A stretch of 64,000 bases of DNA from Ruania alkalisoli (GTDB lineage Bacteria; Actinomycetota; Actinomycetes; Actinomycetales; Beutenbergiaceae): positions 1,707,581 through 1,771,580 of the forward strand of contig NZ_CP063169.1 of assembly GCF_014960965.1 (NCBI RefSeq), in the 5' to 3' direction. How positions within the stretch are numbered: the stretch's first letter is position 1; each line of letters begins with the position of its first letter. Shown in pieces: positions 1 through 8,115 of this stretch. Position numbers and translations under genes: made by a program. The notes below the pieces were generated by a model. It searched no databases, was not told the origin of the DNA, and saw only the letters and a program-made list of their open reading frames with translations.

Positions 1-1497
1 GAGATCCGCCGCGCGCTGCTGGATGCCGATGTCGCCGTACCGGCCGTCCGCGCGTTCACGGCCGCCGTGCGTGAACGGGCAGGCTCCGCCGAGGTCTCCC
101 AGGCGCTGAACCCGTCCCAGCAGATCGTCAAGATCGTCCACGAGCAGCTCGTCGAGATCCTGGGGGGCGACTCGCGCGAGCTCACCTTCGCCAAGCGGCC
201 CCCGACGGTCATCATGCTCGCCGGTCTGCAAGGTGCCGGTAAGACGACCCTCGCCGGAAAGCTCGGCGCCTGGTTGAAAGAGCAGGGGCACACCCCCCTG
301 CTGGTCGCCTCGGACCTGCAGCGGCCGAACGCCGTCAACCAGCTTGAGGTGGTCGGAGAGCGCGCCGGCGTGCACGTCTGGGCACCCGAGCGTGGCAACG
401 GCGTCGGTGACCCGATCCAGGTCGCCCGTTCCGGTGTGGAGCATGCCCGGGAGAAGTTCTACGACGTGGTCGTCGTGGACACGGCCGGCCGCCTCGGTGT
501 CGACGCCGAGATGATGCAACAGGCCGCCGACATTCGCGACGCTGTGAGCCCGGACGAGACCCTGTTCGTGCTCGACGCGATGATCGGTCAGGACGCGGTC
601 ACCACGGCCCAGGCATTCGCCGACGGGGTCGGATTCACCGGTGTGGTGCTCTCCAAGCTTGACGGCGACGCCCGCGGTGGTGCGGCGCTGTCGGTCCGGA
701 CCGTGACCGGCGCACCGGTGCTCTTCGCCTCCACGGGTGAGAAGCTCGGTGACTTCGAGCGCTTCCACCCCGACCGGATGGCTTCCCGCATTCTCGACAT
801 GGGTGATGTGCTCACCCTCATCGAGCAGGCTGAGAAGGCCTTCGACGCCGAGCAGGCCGAAGACCTCGCGAACAAGATCTCCGGTGACGGCGACTTCACG
901 CTGCAGGACTTCCTGCAGCAGATGCAGCAGCTGAAGAAGCTCGGCCCGATGAAGAAGATGCTCGAGATGCTCCCCGGCATGGGGCAGATGCGCGAGCAGC
1001 TGGAGAACTTCGACGAGTCCGAGGTCACCCGCATCGAGGCCATGGTGCAGTCGATGACCCCGGCCGAGCGGGCCAACCCCAAGATCATCAACGGCTCTCG
1101 TCGCTCGCGGATCGCGAAGGGTTCGGGAACCACGGTGAGCGAGATCAACGGTCTGCTGGAGCGATTCGAGCAGGCGAAGACGATGATGCGCTCCATGGCC
1201 GCCAGCGGTGGGAAGGGGATGCCCGGAATGGGCGGGATGCCCGGTATGGGTGGTCTGCCCGGCAGCGGCAAGAAGTCCAAGGGCAAGATGGCGCCCCCAC
1301 CCAAGCGGAAGAAGGGCAAGTCCGGCAACCCGGCCAAGCGCGCCCAGCAGGAGCGCGAGATGGCCCAGCGGGCGGCCCAGAAGCCGTCCGGGCCGAGCGG
1401 CTCGGCCTTCGGGGCCGGATCCGCCGACTCGTCGGACCAGGTGGACCCGTCCTCGCTCGACCTGCCGCCCGGATTCGACAAGTTCCTACGTCGCTGA
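1..1497 (+). CDS. ffh: Signal recognition particle protein Ffh, 5'-truncated by the window edge
   Basis: This is the SRP54 GTPase that binds signal sequences of nascent membrane proteins together with 4.5S RNA and hands them to FtsY. The frame is open from base 1, so the start codon and most of the N domain lie outside. The G domain shows the P-loop GLQGAGKT (about 220-250), DLQRPNAV, the DTAGR box (about 479-493) and SKLDGDARGG. The Met-rich M domain follows (motif MKKMLEMLPGMGQM). The tail from about 1210 is a low-complexity Gly-Met stretch and then a Lys/Arg-rich, probably disordered extension. The amidohydrolase starts four bases after the stop. Confidence 0.97.
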   Translation, partial: EIRRALLDADVAVPAVRAFTAAVRERAGSAEVSQALNPSQQIVKIVHEQLVEILGGDSRELTFAKRPPTVIMLAGLQGAGKTTLAGKLGAWLKEQGHTPLLVASDLQRPNAVNQLEVVGERAGVHVWAPERGNGVGDPIQVARSGVEHAREKFYDVVVVDTAGRLGVDAEMMQQAADIRDAVSPDETLFVLDAMIGQDAVTTAQAFADGVGFTGVVLSKLDGDARGGAALSVRTVTGAPVLFASTGEKLGDFERFHPDRMASRILDMGDVLTLIEQAEKAFDAEQAEDLANKISGDGDFTLQDFLQQMQQLKKLGPMKKMLEMLPGMGQMREQLENFDESEVTRIEAMVQSMTPAERANPKIINGSRRSRIAKGSGTTVSEINGLLERFEQAKTMMRSMAASGGKGMPGMGGMPGMGGLPGSGKKSKGKMAPPPKRKKGKSGNPAKRAQQEREMAQRAAQKPSGPSGSAFGAGSADSSDQVDPSSLDLPPGFDKFLRR

Positions 1498-1500
1498 ACC

Positions 1501-2649
1501 ATGACGGCGCAGCCTGAGCCCACCTGGCGCCTCACCGGGCCCGTGCTCGCCGGCCCAGGACCCTCGGGCACGGGTCCAGGGGGAACATCCGGCGCGGTGC
1601 CCGGGCCGATCTGGGCGCACCAGGGCAGGGTGACTTTCACCGAGCCCAGCCACTGCGGTCCTGGCACGGCCACGACGGTCGAGGGATGGGTTCTGCCGGG
1701 ACTGGTGGATGTGCACTGCCATATCGGGCTCGGGCCGGACGGGCCCGTGGACTCCGAGACCTCCCGCGCCCAGGCCGTGGCCGACCTGCGCGCCGGGACG
1801 TTGCTGGTTCGTGATGCCGGCTCGCCGGCCGACACCCGCTGGCTGGACGGCGACCCTCTGGCTCCGCGGATCATCCGGGCCGGGCGTCATCTCGCTCGCC
1901 CGAAGCGGTACTTGCGTCACTACGCGCGGGAGCTGGACGCCGTCGAGGATTTGCCGGTTGCCATGGCGCAGGAGGCTGCCCGCGGGGATGGCTGGGTCAA
2001 ACTTGTGGGGGACTGGATCGATCGTTCCGCGGGCCCCGAGGCCGATCTGACCCCGCTGTGGCCACGGAGCGAGTTGATCGCCGGGGTGGCGGCCGCACAC
2101 GCAGCCGGGGCGCGCGTGACGGTGCACACCTTCGCCACGGAGACGGTCGACGATCTGCTCGCCGCCGGCGTCGACTGCATCGAGCACGGAACCGGGATGA
2201 GGGCCGACCAGATCGGGCGAGCGGCCGCCGCCGGCATCCCGGTGGTGCCGACGATGCTGCAGGTCGCGAACTTCGAGGCGATCGCTGCTCAGGGTGAGGC
2301 GAAGTTCCCGCGTTTCGCGGCGCGCATGCGCGCGATGTATGGACGGCGGAACCAGCAGGTGCGGGACTTCCACGACGCCGGAGTACGACTGCTGCTGGGC
2401 ACCGACGCCGGCGGCACGATCGGGCATGGCCGGATCGCCGACGAAGCCGCAGCGCTCGTCGAGGCAGGCATTCCGGCTGCCGATGTGGTGGCCGCGGCCA
2501 CCTGGTCCGCGCGGGAGTTTCTGGGGGCGCCCGGGCTGGTGGAGGGAGCTCCGGCCGACATGATCGTCTATCCGGCCGATCCCCGTGGCGACATCTCGGT
2601 GCTCGCGCACCCGCGCGCGGTGTTCCGCGCCGGGCACCGCATCGTCTGA
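1501..2649 (+). CDS. Amidohydrolase family metal-dependent hydrolase
   Basis: A 382-residue cyclic amidohydrolase of the imidazolonepropionase/prolidase-like group, of unknown substrate. Visible metal-site features are HxH in DVHCHIG (His72 and His74), a candidate carbamylated Lys in WVKLVGDW, a His in VTVHTFA, another in IEHGTG, and the Asp of LLLGTDAGG. No secretion signal is evident, so it is probably cytoplasmic. It starts directly behind the ffh stop and is probably cotranscribed with it; an amidohydrolase between ffh and rpsP is a familiar actinobacterial arrangement. The exact start is uncertain because no clear ribosome-binding site precedes it. Confidence 0.85.
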   Translation: MTAQPEPTWRLTGPVLAGPGPSGTGPGGTSGAVPGPIWAHQGRVTFTEPSHCGPGTATTVEGWVLPGLVDVHCHIGLGPDGPVDSETSRAQAVADLRAGTLLVRDAGSPADTRWLDGDPLAPRIIRAGRHLARPKRYLRHYARELDAVEDLPVAMAQEAARGDGWVKLVGDWIDRSAGPEADLTPLWPRSELIAGVAAAHAAGARVTVHTFATETVDDLLAAGVDCIEHGTGMRADQIGRAAAAGIPVVPTMLQVANFEAIAAQGEAKFPRFAARMRAMYGRRNQQVRDFHDAGVRLLLGTDAGGTIGHGRIADEAAALVEAGIPAADVVAAATWSAREFLGAPGLVEGAPADMIVYPADPRGDISVLAHPRAVFRAGHRIV

Positions 2650-2677
2650 GGCGCACCTCGGCAACAGCGGGCACGGC

Positions 2678-2729
2678 TTGACGCATCTCGAGTTCTCTGG
2701 TTCATTAGTCGAGTAATGAACCAGAGAAC
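2678..2729 (+). promoter_or_regulatory. Promoter/operator of the gntR-ABC cassette: perfect 16-bp inverted repeat
   Basis: The left arm GTTCTCTGGTTCATTA (2692-2707) and right arm TAATGAACCAGAGAAC (2714-2729) are exact reverse complements around the 6-base spacer GTCGAG. A -35-like TTGACG lies at 2678-2683, and with a 17-18 base spacer the -10 element would fall inside the left arm. The repeat ends immediately before the ribosome-binding site of the GntR gene. The arrangement fits an autoregulated YtrA-type GntR operator; that the GntR binds here is inference. Confidence 0.75.
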
Positions 2730-2739
2730 GGAGGCCGGC

Positions 2740-3096
2740 GTGTTCGACGGACGGGATCCGATCTACGTGCAGATCGCCGACCAGATCCGCAGCGACATCG
2801 TTGCCGGACGACTCCAGGACGGAGACCAGGTGATGTCCACCACCCAGTACGCCCAGACCTACCGCATCAACCCGGCCACAGCCGCGAAAGCGTTCACCGA
2901 GCTGGCCGGTGACGGTGTGCTCCACAAGCAACGGGGGATCGGCATGTTCGTTGCCGAGGGCGCCCGGGAGCGGCTCCGCAGTGCAAGGCGCGAGAGTTTC
3001 CTCGCCGACCGGCTCACCCCGGTGGTGCAGGAGGCCCGCGAGCTGGGTATGTCCACCGATGAGCTCCTCAACCACATCCGGAAGGTGGCACGATGA
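2740..3096 (+). CDS. Small GntR/YtrA-family transcriptional regulator
   Basis: A 118-residue DNA-binding repressor-type protein. The GntR winged helix-turn-helix covers about residues 5-75 (PIYVQIADQIRSDIVAG, then INPATAAKAFTELAGDGV) and is followed by only a short helical tail, as in the YtrA subfamily, which lacks a large ligand-binding domain. The GTG at 2740 is preferred because GGAGG (2730-2734) lies five bases upstream; the in-frame ATG at 2716 is inside the palindrome and has no ribosome-binding site. The stop overlaps the ATG of the next gene, so it heads the ABC operon and probably represses it and itself. Confidence 0.88.
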   Translation: MFDGRDPIYVQIADQIRSDIVAGRLQDGDQVMSTTQYAQTYRINPATAAKAFTELAGDGVLHKQRGIGMFVAEGARERLRSARRESFLADRLTPVVQEARELGMSTDELLNHIRKVAR

Positions 3097-4007
3097 GCGG
3101 CCTGGACCAGTCTGGTCTGCCCGTCACGCTCGATGCGGTGCACCTGCGCTACGGCGCCACGACCGCTCTGGACGATCTCTCGCTGCAGATCCCGGCCGGC
3201 TCGATCACCGGTCTGCTCGGGCGGAATGGCTCGGGCAAGACGAGTGTGCTCTCCCTGCTCGGCTCCTACCGGCGCCCGACCGCCGGTTCGGTCCTGATCG
3301 GCGGCGCGGATCCGTTTGAGAACGAACGCGTGATGGAGCAGGTGTGTCTGGTGCGCGAGTCCGGCGACGTGCTGGCCGAGGAGCGCATCGGTGTCAACCT
3401 TCGCTACGCCGCCTCCGCGCGGCCCACCTGGAGCGAGGAGCTCGCGCAGTCATTGCTGGAGGTCTTCGAACTGCGACCCAAGGACCAGGTCAAGTCGCTC
3501 TCGCGCGGCAAGCGCTCGGCGCTGGGCATCGTGCTCGGCCTTGCCTCCCGTGCGCCGCTGACCATGTTGGACGAGGTTCACCTGGGGATGGACGCTCCGA
3601 GCCGGTATGCCTTCTATGAGGCACTTCTGACTGACTACGCCGAGCACCCCCGGACGTTCATCCTCTCCAGCCACCTGATCGGTGAGCTCGACAGCATGCT
3701 CGAGCACGCCGTCGTCCTCGATCGTGGGCGGCTGCTGGCCTCCACCTCGGCAGAGGAACTGCGCACTCGGGGAATGACCCTGGTCGGCCGGGCCACCGAG
3801 GTCGCCACGTTCTTGGCCGAAGCCGGGCTGCAGGTGCTCGGCGAGCGACGGCTGGGCCCGACGACCGAGGTGACCGTGGTCCGGGAGCCCGGGGCGGACC
3901 TGAGCGACCTCGAGGCGCGCGTGGCCGGGACCGGTATCGAGGTCGGGTCCATCAGCCTGCAGGACCTGTTCGTGCACATGACCGATCGATCGCAGGAGCG
4001 TCCATGA
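3093..4007 (+). CDS. ABC transporter ATP-binding protein with degenerate signature motif
   Basis: A 304-residue nucleotide-binding subunit. Walker A GRNGSGKT is at residues 43-50, Walker B plus catalytic Glu read LTMLDE, and the H-loop is ILSSH. The signature is LSRGKR rather than LSGGQ and no normal Q-loop Gln is seen; such variants occur in GntR-linked YtrB-like ATPases. ATGA overlaps with gntR upstream and with the membrane gene downstream indicate tight coupling. It probably energises the protein encoded by 4004-4798. The substrate is unknown; cell-envelope antibiotic or peptide export is a reasonable guess from family context. Confidence 0.88.
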   Translation: MSGLDQSGLPVTLDAVHLRYGATTALDDLSLQIPAGSITGLLGRNGSGKTSVLSLLGSYRRPTAGSVLIGGADPFENERVMEQVCLVRESGDVLAEERIGVNLRYAASARPTWSEELAQSLLEVFELRPKDQVKSLSRGKRSALGIVLGLASRAPLTMLDEVHLGMDAPSRYAFYEALLTDYAEHPRTFILSSHLIGELDSMLEHAVVLDRGRLLASTSAEELRTRGMTLVGRATEVATFLAEAGLQVLGERRLGPTTEVTVVREPGADLSDLEARVAGTGIEVGSISLQDLFVHMTDRSQERP

Positions 4008-4798
4008 GTACCTCTCCAGGAGCCGACCTGACCGGGCTGACAGCCGGCGCCATGCGACTGGTCGGTCGCCCCGACCCATCCCTGCCGCAGTGGTGGCGAA
4101 CCATGCGCTGGATGCTGGGAATGCAGGCCTACCTTGCCGCGTGGTTCTGGGGAATAATCCTCGCACTTGAGGTGCTCGTTCTGTTCGCCGTCTCCGCGGT
4201 CGGTGAGGTGTCGTTGTCCTTCCTGCAGTTCGCGGTGCACGGCGCGCTCTGGTTTCCGTTCGCGATCATGATCGGGATCGCGGGTGCGCAGATCACCACC
4301 CACGTGGCGGCGGGTATGACGCGCCGGTCCTTCAGCCGCGCCGCCCTCGGCACTGCCGCTGTTCTCGCCCTCGGCTACGGGCTGTTGCTGAGCGCCGGCA
4401 TGGTGGGCGAGGGAGTCCTGTACGAGGCGATGGGATGGCCACATGTCCACGTGGCCAACGTGGCGAGCCCGGGAACCGGGGTCCTCGAGCCATGGACACA
4501 CGGCTTCCTGCCCGCGTGGTTCATGTACGCCGTGCGCACCTTCTCCGGCGCCGTGGCCGGGTTGCTCGTCGGCATCGCCTACTACCGCTTCGGCGCATGG
4601 AAGGGCACCGCACTCCTCCCGCTGACAGCCCTGCCGGCACTGCTTGGGCAGGACTTCCTCGCCGATCTCATCGGGCAGGGAACGGGACTGCATCCTGTGG
4701 CCCTGGCCGCGATCAGCCTGGTGGTCCCGCTGTTGGGTGCGCTTGCCGTCGCCGCCCTCACCCGGGCAGTCCCCCTCACGACGACAGTGCGAGGCTGA
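4004..4798 (+). CDS. Multi-pass membrane protein, probable ABC permease partner
   Basis: A 264-residue hydrophobic protein with about six membrane segments, including ones near residues 45-65, 75-95, 110-135, 175-195, 205-225 and 235-258. I recognise no conserved motif. Its ATGA overlap with the preceding ATPase and two-base gap to the next ATPase argue that it is the permease of the first ABC system in this cassette. It could instead be an accessory subunit; sequence alone does not decide. Confidence 0.75.
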   Translation: MSTSPGADLTGLTAGAMRLVGRPDPSLPQWWRTMRWMLGMQAYLAAWFWGIILALEVLVLFAVSAVGEVSLSFLQFAVHGALWFPFAIMIGIAGAQITTHVAAGMTRRSFSRAALGTAAVLALGYGLLLSAGMVGEGVLYEAMGWPHVHVANVASPGTGVLEPWTHGFLPAWFMYAVRTFSGAVAGLLVGIAYYRFGAWKGTALLPLTALPALLGQDFLADLIGQGTGLHPVALAAISLVVPLLGALAVAALTRAVPLTTTVRG

Positions 4799-4799
4799 C

Positions 4800-5735
4800 A
4801 TGAGCCAGACGATCATCGAGATCGAGAACCTGCACAAGCGCTACGGCGCCACCCAGGCCGTCGCCGACGTCAGCCTCGAGGTTCGGCGAGGGGAGATCTT
4901 CGGCATCCTCGGCCCCAATGGGGCCGGGAAGACAACCACTGTTGAACTGCTCGCGGGCTTGCGCCAGGCTGACGGCGGATCAATCCGGGTGCTGGGGGTC
5001 GACCCACAGCGTGATCCGGCTGCACTCCGGGAGCGGCTCGGCATCCAGCTCCAGGCGTCGAGGCTCCCTGCGAAGATCCGCGTGGTTGAGGCGCTCGAGC
5101 TCTACGCCTCCTTCTACGCTGATCCAGCAGACCCGGCTGAACTCCTCACCCAGCTCGGTCTGAGCGACAAGGCCCACACAGCCTTCGCTGCCCTGTCCGG
5201 GGGGCAGCAGCAGCGTCTGTCCATCGCACTGGCCCTGGTCGGGAACCCGGAGGTTGCCGTCCTGGACGAACTCACCACCGGCCTGGATCCGCAAGCCCGG
5301 CGCGATACATGGGCGCTGATCGAGCAGGTACGGGACCGGGGCGTGACGATCGTGCTCGTCACCCATTTCATGGATGAGGCCGAGCGGCTTGCCGACCGCC
5401 TCGCGATCATCGACAAGGGGCGCGTGGCCGTGTCGGGAACTCCGGCCGAGCTCGTCGCGGAGGGCGAGCAGGAGCGGCAGTTCCGGATGCGTCTGCCGCG
5501 GGAGGTGCCGGTGGAGCGGGCCATGGATGATCTCGCTCGACTTCCGCACGTGCACTCCGTGGCCTTGATCGCTGACGAGATCGAGATCACGGGCACCCGT
5601 CGCGCCCTACCGGCAGTCGTGCTCCATCTTGCCGAGCAGGATGTGGTGCCGGATGAGATCCGCACTATGACGCGCAGCCTGGAGGACGTGTTCGTTGAAC
5701 TGACCCGCACCATGCCCGAAGGAGAGGTTGCATGA
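4800..5735 (+). CDS. ABC transporter ATP-binding protein, drug-export (DrrA-like) type
   Basis: A 311-residue ATPase. Walker A GPNGAGKT is at residues 38-45, followed by the Q-loop near IQLQAS, the canonical signature LSGGQQQR, Walker B VAVLDE, the D-loop GLDPQARR and the H-loop VTHFMDEAE. A C-terminal DUF4162-like domain follows, as in DrrA/CcmA-type exporters. An open frame extends upstream to 4644, but the ATG at 4800 follows the previous stop directly and matches the family start. It pairs with the ABC-2 permease that overlaps its stop. Unlike the first ATPase of this operon it has a fully canonical catalytic set. Confidence 0.92.
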   Translation: MSQTIIEIENLHKRYGATQAVADVSLEVRRGEIFGILGPNGAGKTTTVELLAGLRQADGGSIRVLGVDPQRDPAALRERLGIQLQASRLPAKIRVVEALELYASFYADPADPAELLTQLGLSDKAHTAFAALSGGQQQRLSIALALVGNPEVAVLDELTTGLDPQARRDTWALIEQVRDRGVTIVLVTHFMDEAERLADRLAIIDKGRVAVSGTPAELVAEGEQERQFRMRLPREVPVERAMDDLARLPHVHSVALIADEIEITGTRRALPAVVLHLAEQDVVPDEIRTMTRSLEDVFVELTRTMPEGEVA

Positions 5736-6517
5736 CCACCACCGCAACGCGGGTTCGCCGCGTGCCGCGTGGGTTCGGGCGCCTGCTCGCCACCGAAACA
5801 CGCCTGTTCGCCCGAGACCGCGGGTCGGTCTTCTTCGCCCTGGCCTTCCCGGCCCTGGTGCTGATCGGGGTCGGGCTCGTCATCCCCGGCATGGACACCG
5901 TGATCACTGAGCCTGGCCCGCTGCAGGGGTACCAGACCATCGTGGTGATGCTGCCCGCCGTGCTTGCCACCGCGATGGCCACGCCTGCCCTGACGACCCT
6001 CCCGGTGACGCTCGCGACGTACCGGGAACAGGGGATCCTGACCCGGCTCTCGACCACACCGATGCCTCCCGCCGGCGTGCTCGCGGTGCACCTGCTGATC
6101 GGTGTGGTCGCGTTCGTGGTGGCAGCGGCGGTGGCTGTGGCTCTGGCGGCTGTCGTCTTCGGTGTGCCCGCACCTGCCTCGCTCCTGGTGACCGTGCTCG
6201 GCCTGGTGCTGGGCGCCGTGGCGATCTTCGCCGTCGGCCTGGTTGTTGCCTCCCGCGCGGGCAAAGGGAGCACTGCCCAGGCGCTTGGGATGTTGCTGTA
6301 CTTCCCGATGCTGTTCTTCGCCGGCTTGTGGACGCCACGGCCGATCATGCCCGACGGCGTGGCGGCTGTGGCAGCGTGGACCCCCTTGGGTGCGGCGAGC
6401 CAGGCGATCGAGGAGGGCTGGTTCACGACGGAGGTGCCGTGGCAGCAGCTCGCGGTCCTCGTGCTCTACGCGATCGTCGGACTGCTGCTCGCCCGTCGGC
6501 TGTTCCACTGGCGGTGA
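5732..6517 (+). CDS. ABC-2 type transport permease
   Basis: A 261-residue integral membrane protein with about six hydrophobic segments. The N-terminal ETRLFARDRGSVFFALAFP segment is typical of ABC-2 (DrrB-like) permeases, and the family's conserved region near the last loop (LFFAGLWTPRPIMP) is present. The ATG overlaps the stop of the preceding ATPase. Together they form an exporter of unknown substrate, and this is the last gene of the GntR-controlled cassette. No clear terminator follows. Confidence 0.9.
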   Translation: MTTTATRVRRVPRGFGRLLATETRLFARDRGSVFFALAFPALVLIGVGLVIPGMDTVITEPGPLQGYQTIVVMLPAVLATAMATPALTTLPVTLATYREQGILTRLSTTPMPPAGVLAVHLLIGVVAFVVAAAVAVALAAVVFGVPAPASLLVTVLGLVLGAVAIFAVGLVVASRAGKGSTAQALGMLLYFPMLFFAGLWTPRPIMPDGVAAVAAWTPLGAASQAIEEGWFTTEVPWQQLAVLVLYAIVGLLLARRLFHWR

Positions 6518-6604
6518 GTGGCTCGAGAACTGCTCCCAGCATGACGGCACCATTGCCGTGGCGCAGGGCACACTGCCTCCGAGTAGTGCTCGGGTCCTCG
6601 TATC

Positions 6605-6613
6605 TGGCAGAAT
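6605..6613 (+). promoter_or_regulatory. Candidate extended -10 promoter for rpsP
   Basis: TGGCAGAAT lies about 130 bases before rpsP in an otherwise non-coding stretch (6518-6744). The same TGGCANNNT form precedes rplS, rbfA and ribF. No convincing -35 element is seen. This would start the rpsP-khpA-rimM-trmD unit with a leader of roughly 125 bases. Confidence 0.4.
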
Positions 6614-6744
6614 GACCCGCTGTACTCGTAGGTGCCCGGCCCTCTCACCGGACAGCCCGCGCGTCCCGAGTCTCGCAGACCGCCTGCCCCCACGGGTTTG
6701 GTCGGCGTGCTCATCCTCACCACGAACCAGGAGTGACCACCACA

Positions 6745-7224
6745 GTGGCAGTCAAGATCCGACTCAAGCGCCTCGGCAAGGTCCGGGCGCCGTACTACCG
6801 CGTCGTCGTCGCTGACTCTCGTAAGAAGCGCGACGGGCGAGTCATCGAAGAGATCGGGAAGTACCACCCGACCGAGCACCCTTCCCTCATCGACATCGAC
6901 GGTGAGCGGGCCCGCTACTGGCTCGGGGTCGGTGCCCAGCCGTCCGAGCAGGTGCTTGCCCTGCTCAAGGTCACCGGCGACTGGCAGACCTTCAAGGGCC
7001 TGCCGGGCGCCGAGGGCACCCTGCAGACCAAGGACGTCTCCGCAGCGGCCGCCGCCGAGGCGGTCAAGGCCGCTGAGGCCGACGCCGAGCTGCGCAAGGC
7101 CAAGGCTGCCGAGGCCAAGGCTGCCGAGGCCAAGAGTGCCGAGGCCGAGAAGTCGGCAGCGGCCGAGGAGGTCCCAGCGCAGGAGCCTGCCGCCGAAAGT
7201 GACGCCGAGCAGGCTGACGCCTGA
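6745..7224 (+). CDS. rpsP: 30S ribosomal protein S16 with Ala/Glu/Lys-rich C-terminal extension
   Basis: A 159-residue protein of the small ribosomal subunit, needed for 30S assembly. The family N-terminus ([11 protein letters not shown], then [11 protein letters not shown]) is intact. The GTG at 6745 is chosen over the in-frame GTG at 6733, because AGGAG (6729-6733) serves 6745 and overlaps 6733. The S16 fold ends near residue 90. From about residue 97 there is a low-complexity tail with repeated [19 protein letters not shown]-type sequence, predicted helical and charged. KhpA follows two bases after the stop. Confidence 0.96.
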   Translation: MAVKIRLKRLGKVRAPYYRVVVADSRKKRDGRVIEEIGKYHPTEHPSLIDIDGERARYWLGVGAQPSEQVLALLKVTGDWQTFKGLPGAEGTLQTKDVSAAAAAEAVKAAEADAELRKAKAAEAKAAEAKSAEAEKSAAAEEVPAQEPAAESDAEQADA

Positions 7225-7226
7225 TC

Positions 7227-7466
7227 ATGCTCGCTGACGCACTCGAACACCTGGTCCGCGGCATCGTGGACAACCCGGACGACGTGCGGGTCACCTCCAA
7301 GTCGCTCCGGCGGGGTGAGCTGCTCGAGGTTCGCGTCAACCCGAGCGACCTCGGCCGCGTGATCGGCCGGTCCGGGCGCACCGCTGGTGCCCTGCGGACG
7401 GTCGTCGGGGCACTGTCGACCGACGGGCCGGTCCGGGTGGACGTCGTGGACGTCGATCGCCGGTGA
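7227..7466 (+). CDS. khpA: KH-domain RNA-binding protein KhpA
   Basis: A 79-residue single-KH protein (formerly DUF1447) that binds RNA and in other bacteria pairs with KhpB/EloR. The GxxG loop is visible in GRVIGRSGR near residues 48-56. It lies directly behind rpsP, the usual place in Gram-positive genomes, and a strong stem-loop follows its stop. Confidence 0.94.
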   Translation: MLADALEHLVRGIVDNPDDVRVTSKSLRRGELLEVRVNPSDLGRVIGRSGRTAGALRTVVGALSTDGPVRVDVVDVDRR

Positions 7467-7473
7467 CTGCGAT

Positions 7474-7513
7474 CTCGGGCCCGCTCACGCACCAGTGCGT
7501 GGGCGGGCCCGAG
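7474..7513 (+). terminator. Strong stem-loop between khpA and rimM
   Basis: Two 19-base arms (7474-7492 and 7495-7513; core CTCGGGCCCGC) are complementary except for one position that would be a G-U pair in RNA. No T tract follows, so it may be an attenuator, an RNA-stability element or an actinobacterial-type terminator without a U tail. It would set rpsP-khpA levels apart from rimM-trmD. Confidence 0.55.
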
Positions 7514-7578
7514 GTATGTCCCGGGCCACGATTCCCGCCCGGATCCGAGGCGCACCAGATTGGAAGGTGACTGAACCC

Positions 7579-8115
7579 GTGAGTTCAGGTATCGACGACG
7601 CCCCCCGGCTGGTGCGAGTCGCCACAGTGGGAACCGCCCACGGCCTGCGTGGAGACGTCCGGGTCACCGTGCACACCGACGATCCGGAGGGCCGGTTCAG
7701 GGTCGGATCCTGCCTGATGACTGAACCCGAGGACCGGGGACCGTTGACGGTGGCGGCGATGCGTCATCAGCAGCAACACTGGTTCCTCCGGTTCGACGGA
7801 GTGAACGACCGGACCGCGGCCGAAGCGCTCCGGGGCCTCGAGCTGTACGCCGCGGCCGACGTGAGCGAGGACGAGGCCTGGTACCCCTTCCAGCTGGAGG
7901 GCCTGCGGGCAGAGCTGCCCGATGGCACCGCGCTGGGTGTCGTCGCCGGGGTCCAGCACCTGCCTGCTCACGATCTGATCGTCCTGGTCGAGACCAGCGG
8001 CGCCCGTACGCTCGTGCCGTTCGTCAGCGAGATCGTGCCGGAGGTTGATGTGCCCGGGGGGCGGATCGTCCTGGATCCGCCATCGGGGATGCTCGCTGAC
8101 GAGGACGAGCGATGA
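7579..8115 (+). CDS. rimM: Ribosome maturation factor RimM
   Basis: A 178-residue 16S rRNA-processing protein that acts with S19 in 30S head maturation. The family signature [12 protein letters not shown] sits at the N-terminus, and the C-terminal PRC-barrel domain includes [13 protein letters not shown]. The start is taken at the GTG at 7579 because GGAAGG (7562-7567) precedes it by 11 bases; the GTG at 7567 would overlap that site. The frame is open further upstream but runs through the hairpin. The stop overlaps the ATG of trmD. Confidence 0.94.
   Translation: MSSGIDDAPRLVRVATVGTAHGLRGDVRVTVHTDDPEGRFRVGSCLMTEPEDRGPLTVAAMRHQQQHWFLRFDGVNDRTAAEALRGLELYAAADVSEDEAWYPFQLEGLRAELPDGTALGVVAGVQHLPAHDLIVLVETSGARTLVPFVSEIVPEVDVPGGRIVLDPPSGMLADEDER

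Noticed and set aside
2716-2739. ATG at 2716 as the GntR start
   Set aside because: It lies inside the operator palindrome without a ribosome-binding site; the GTG at 2740 has GGAGG at correct spacing.
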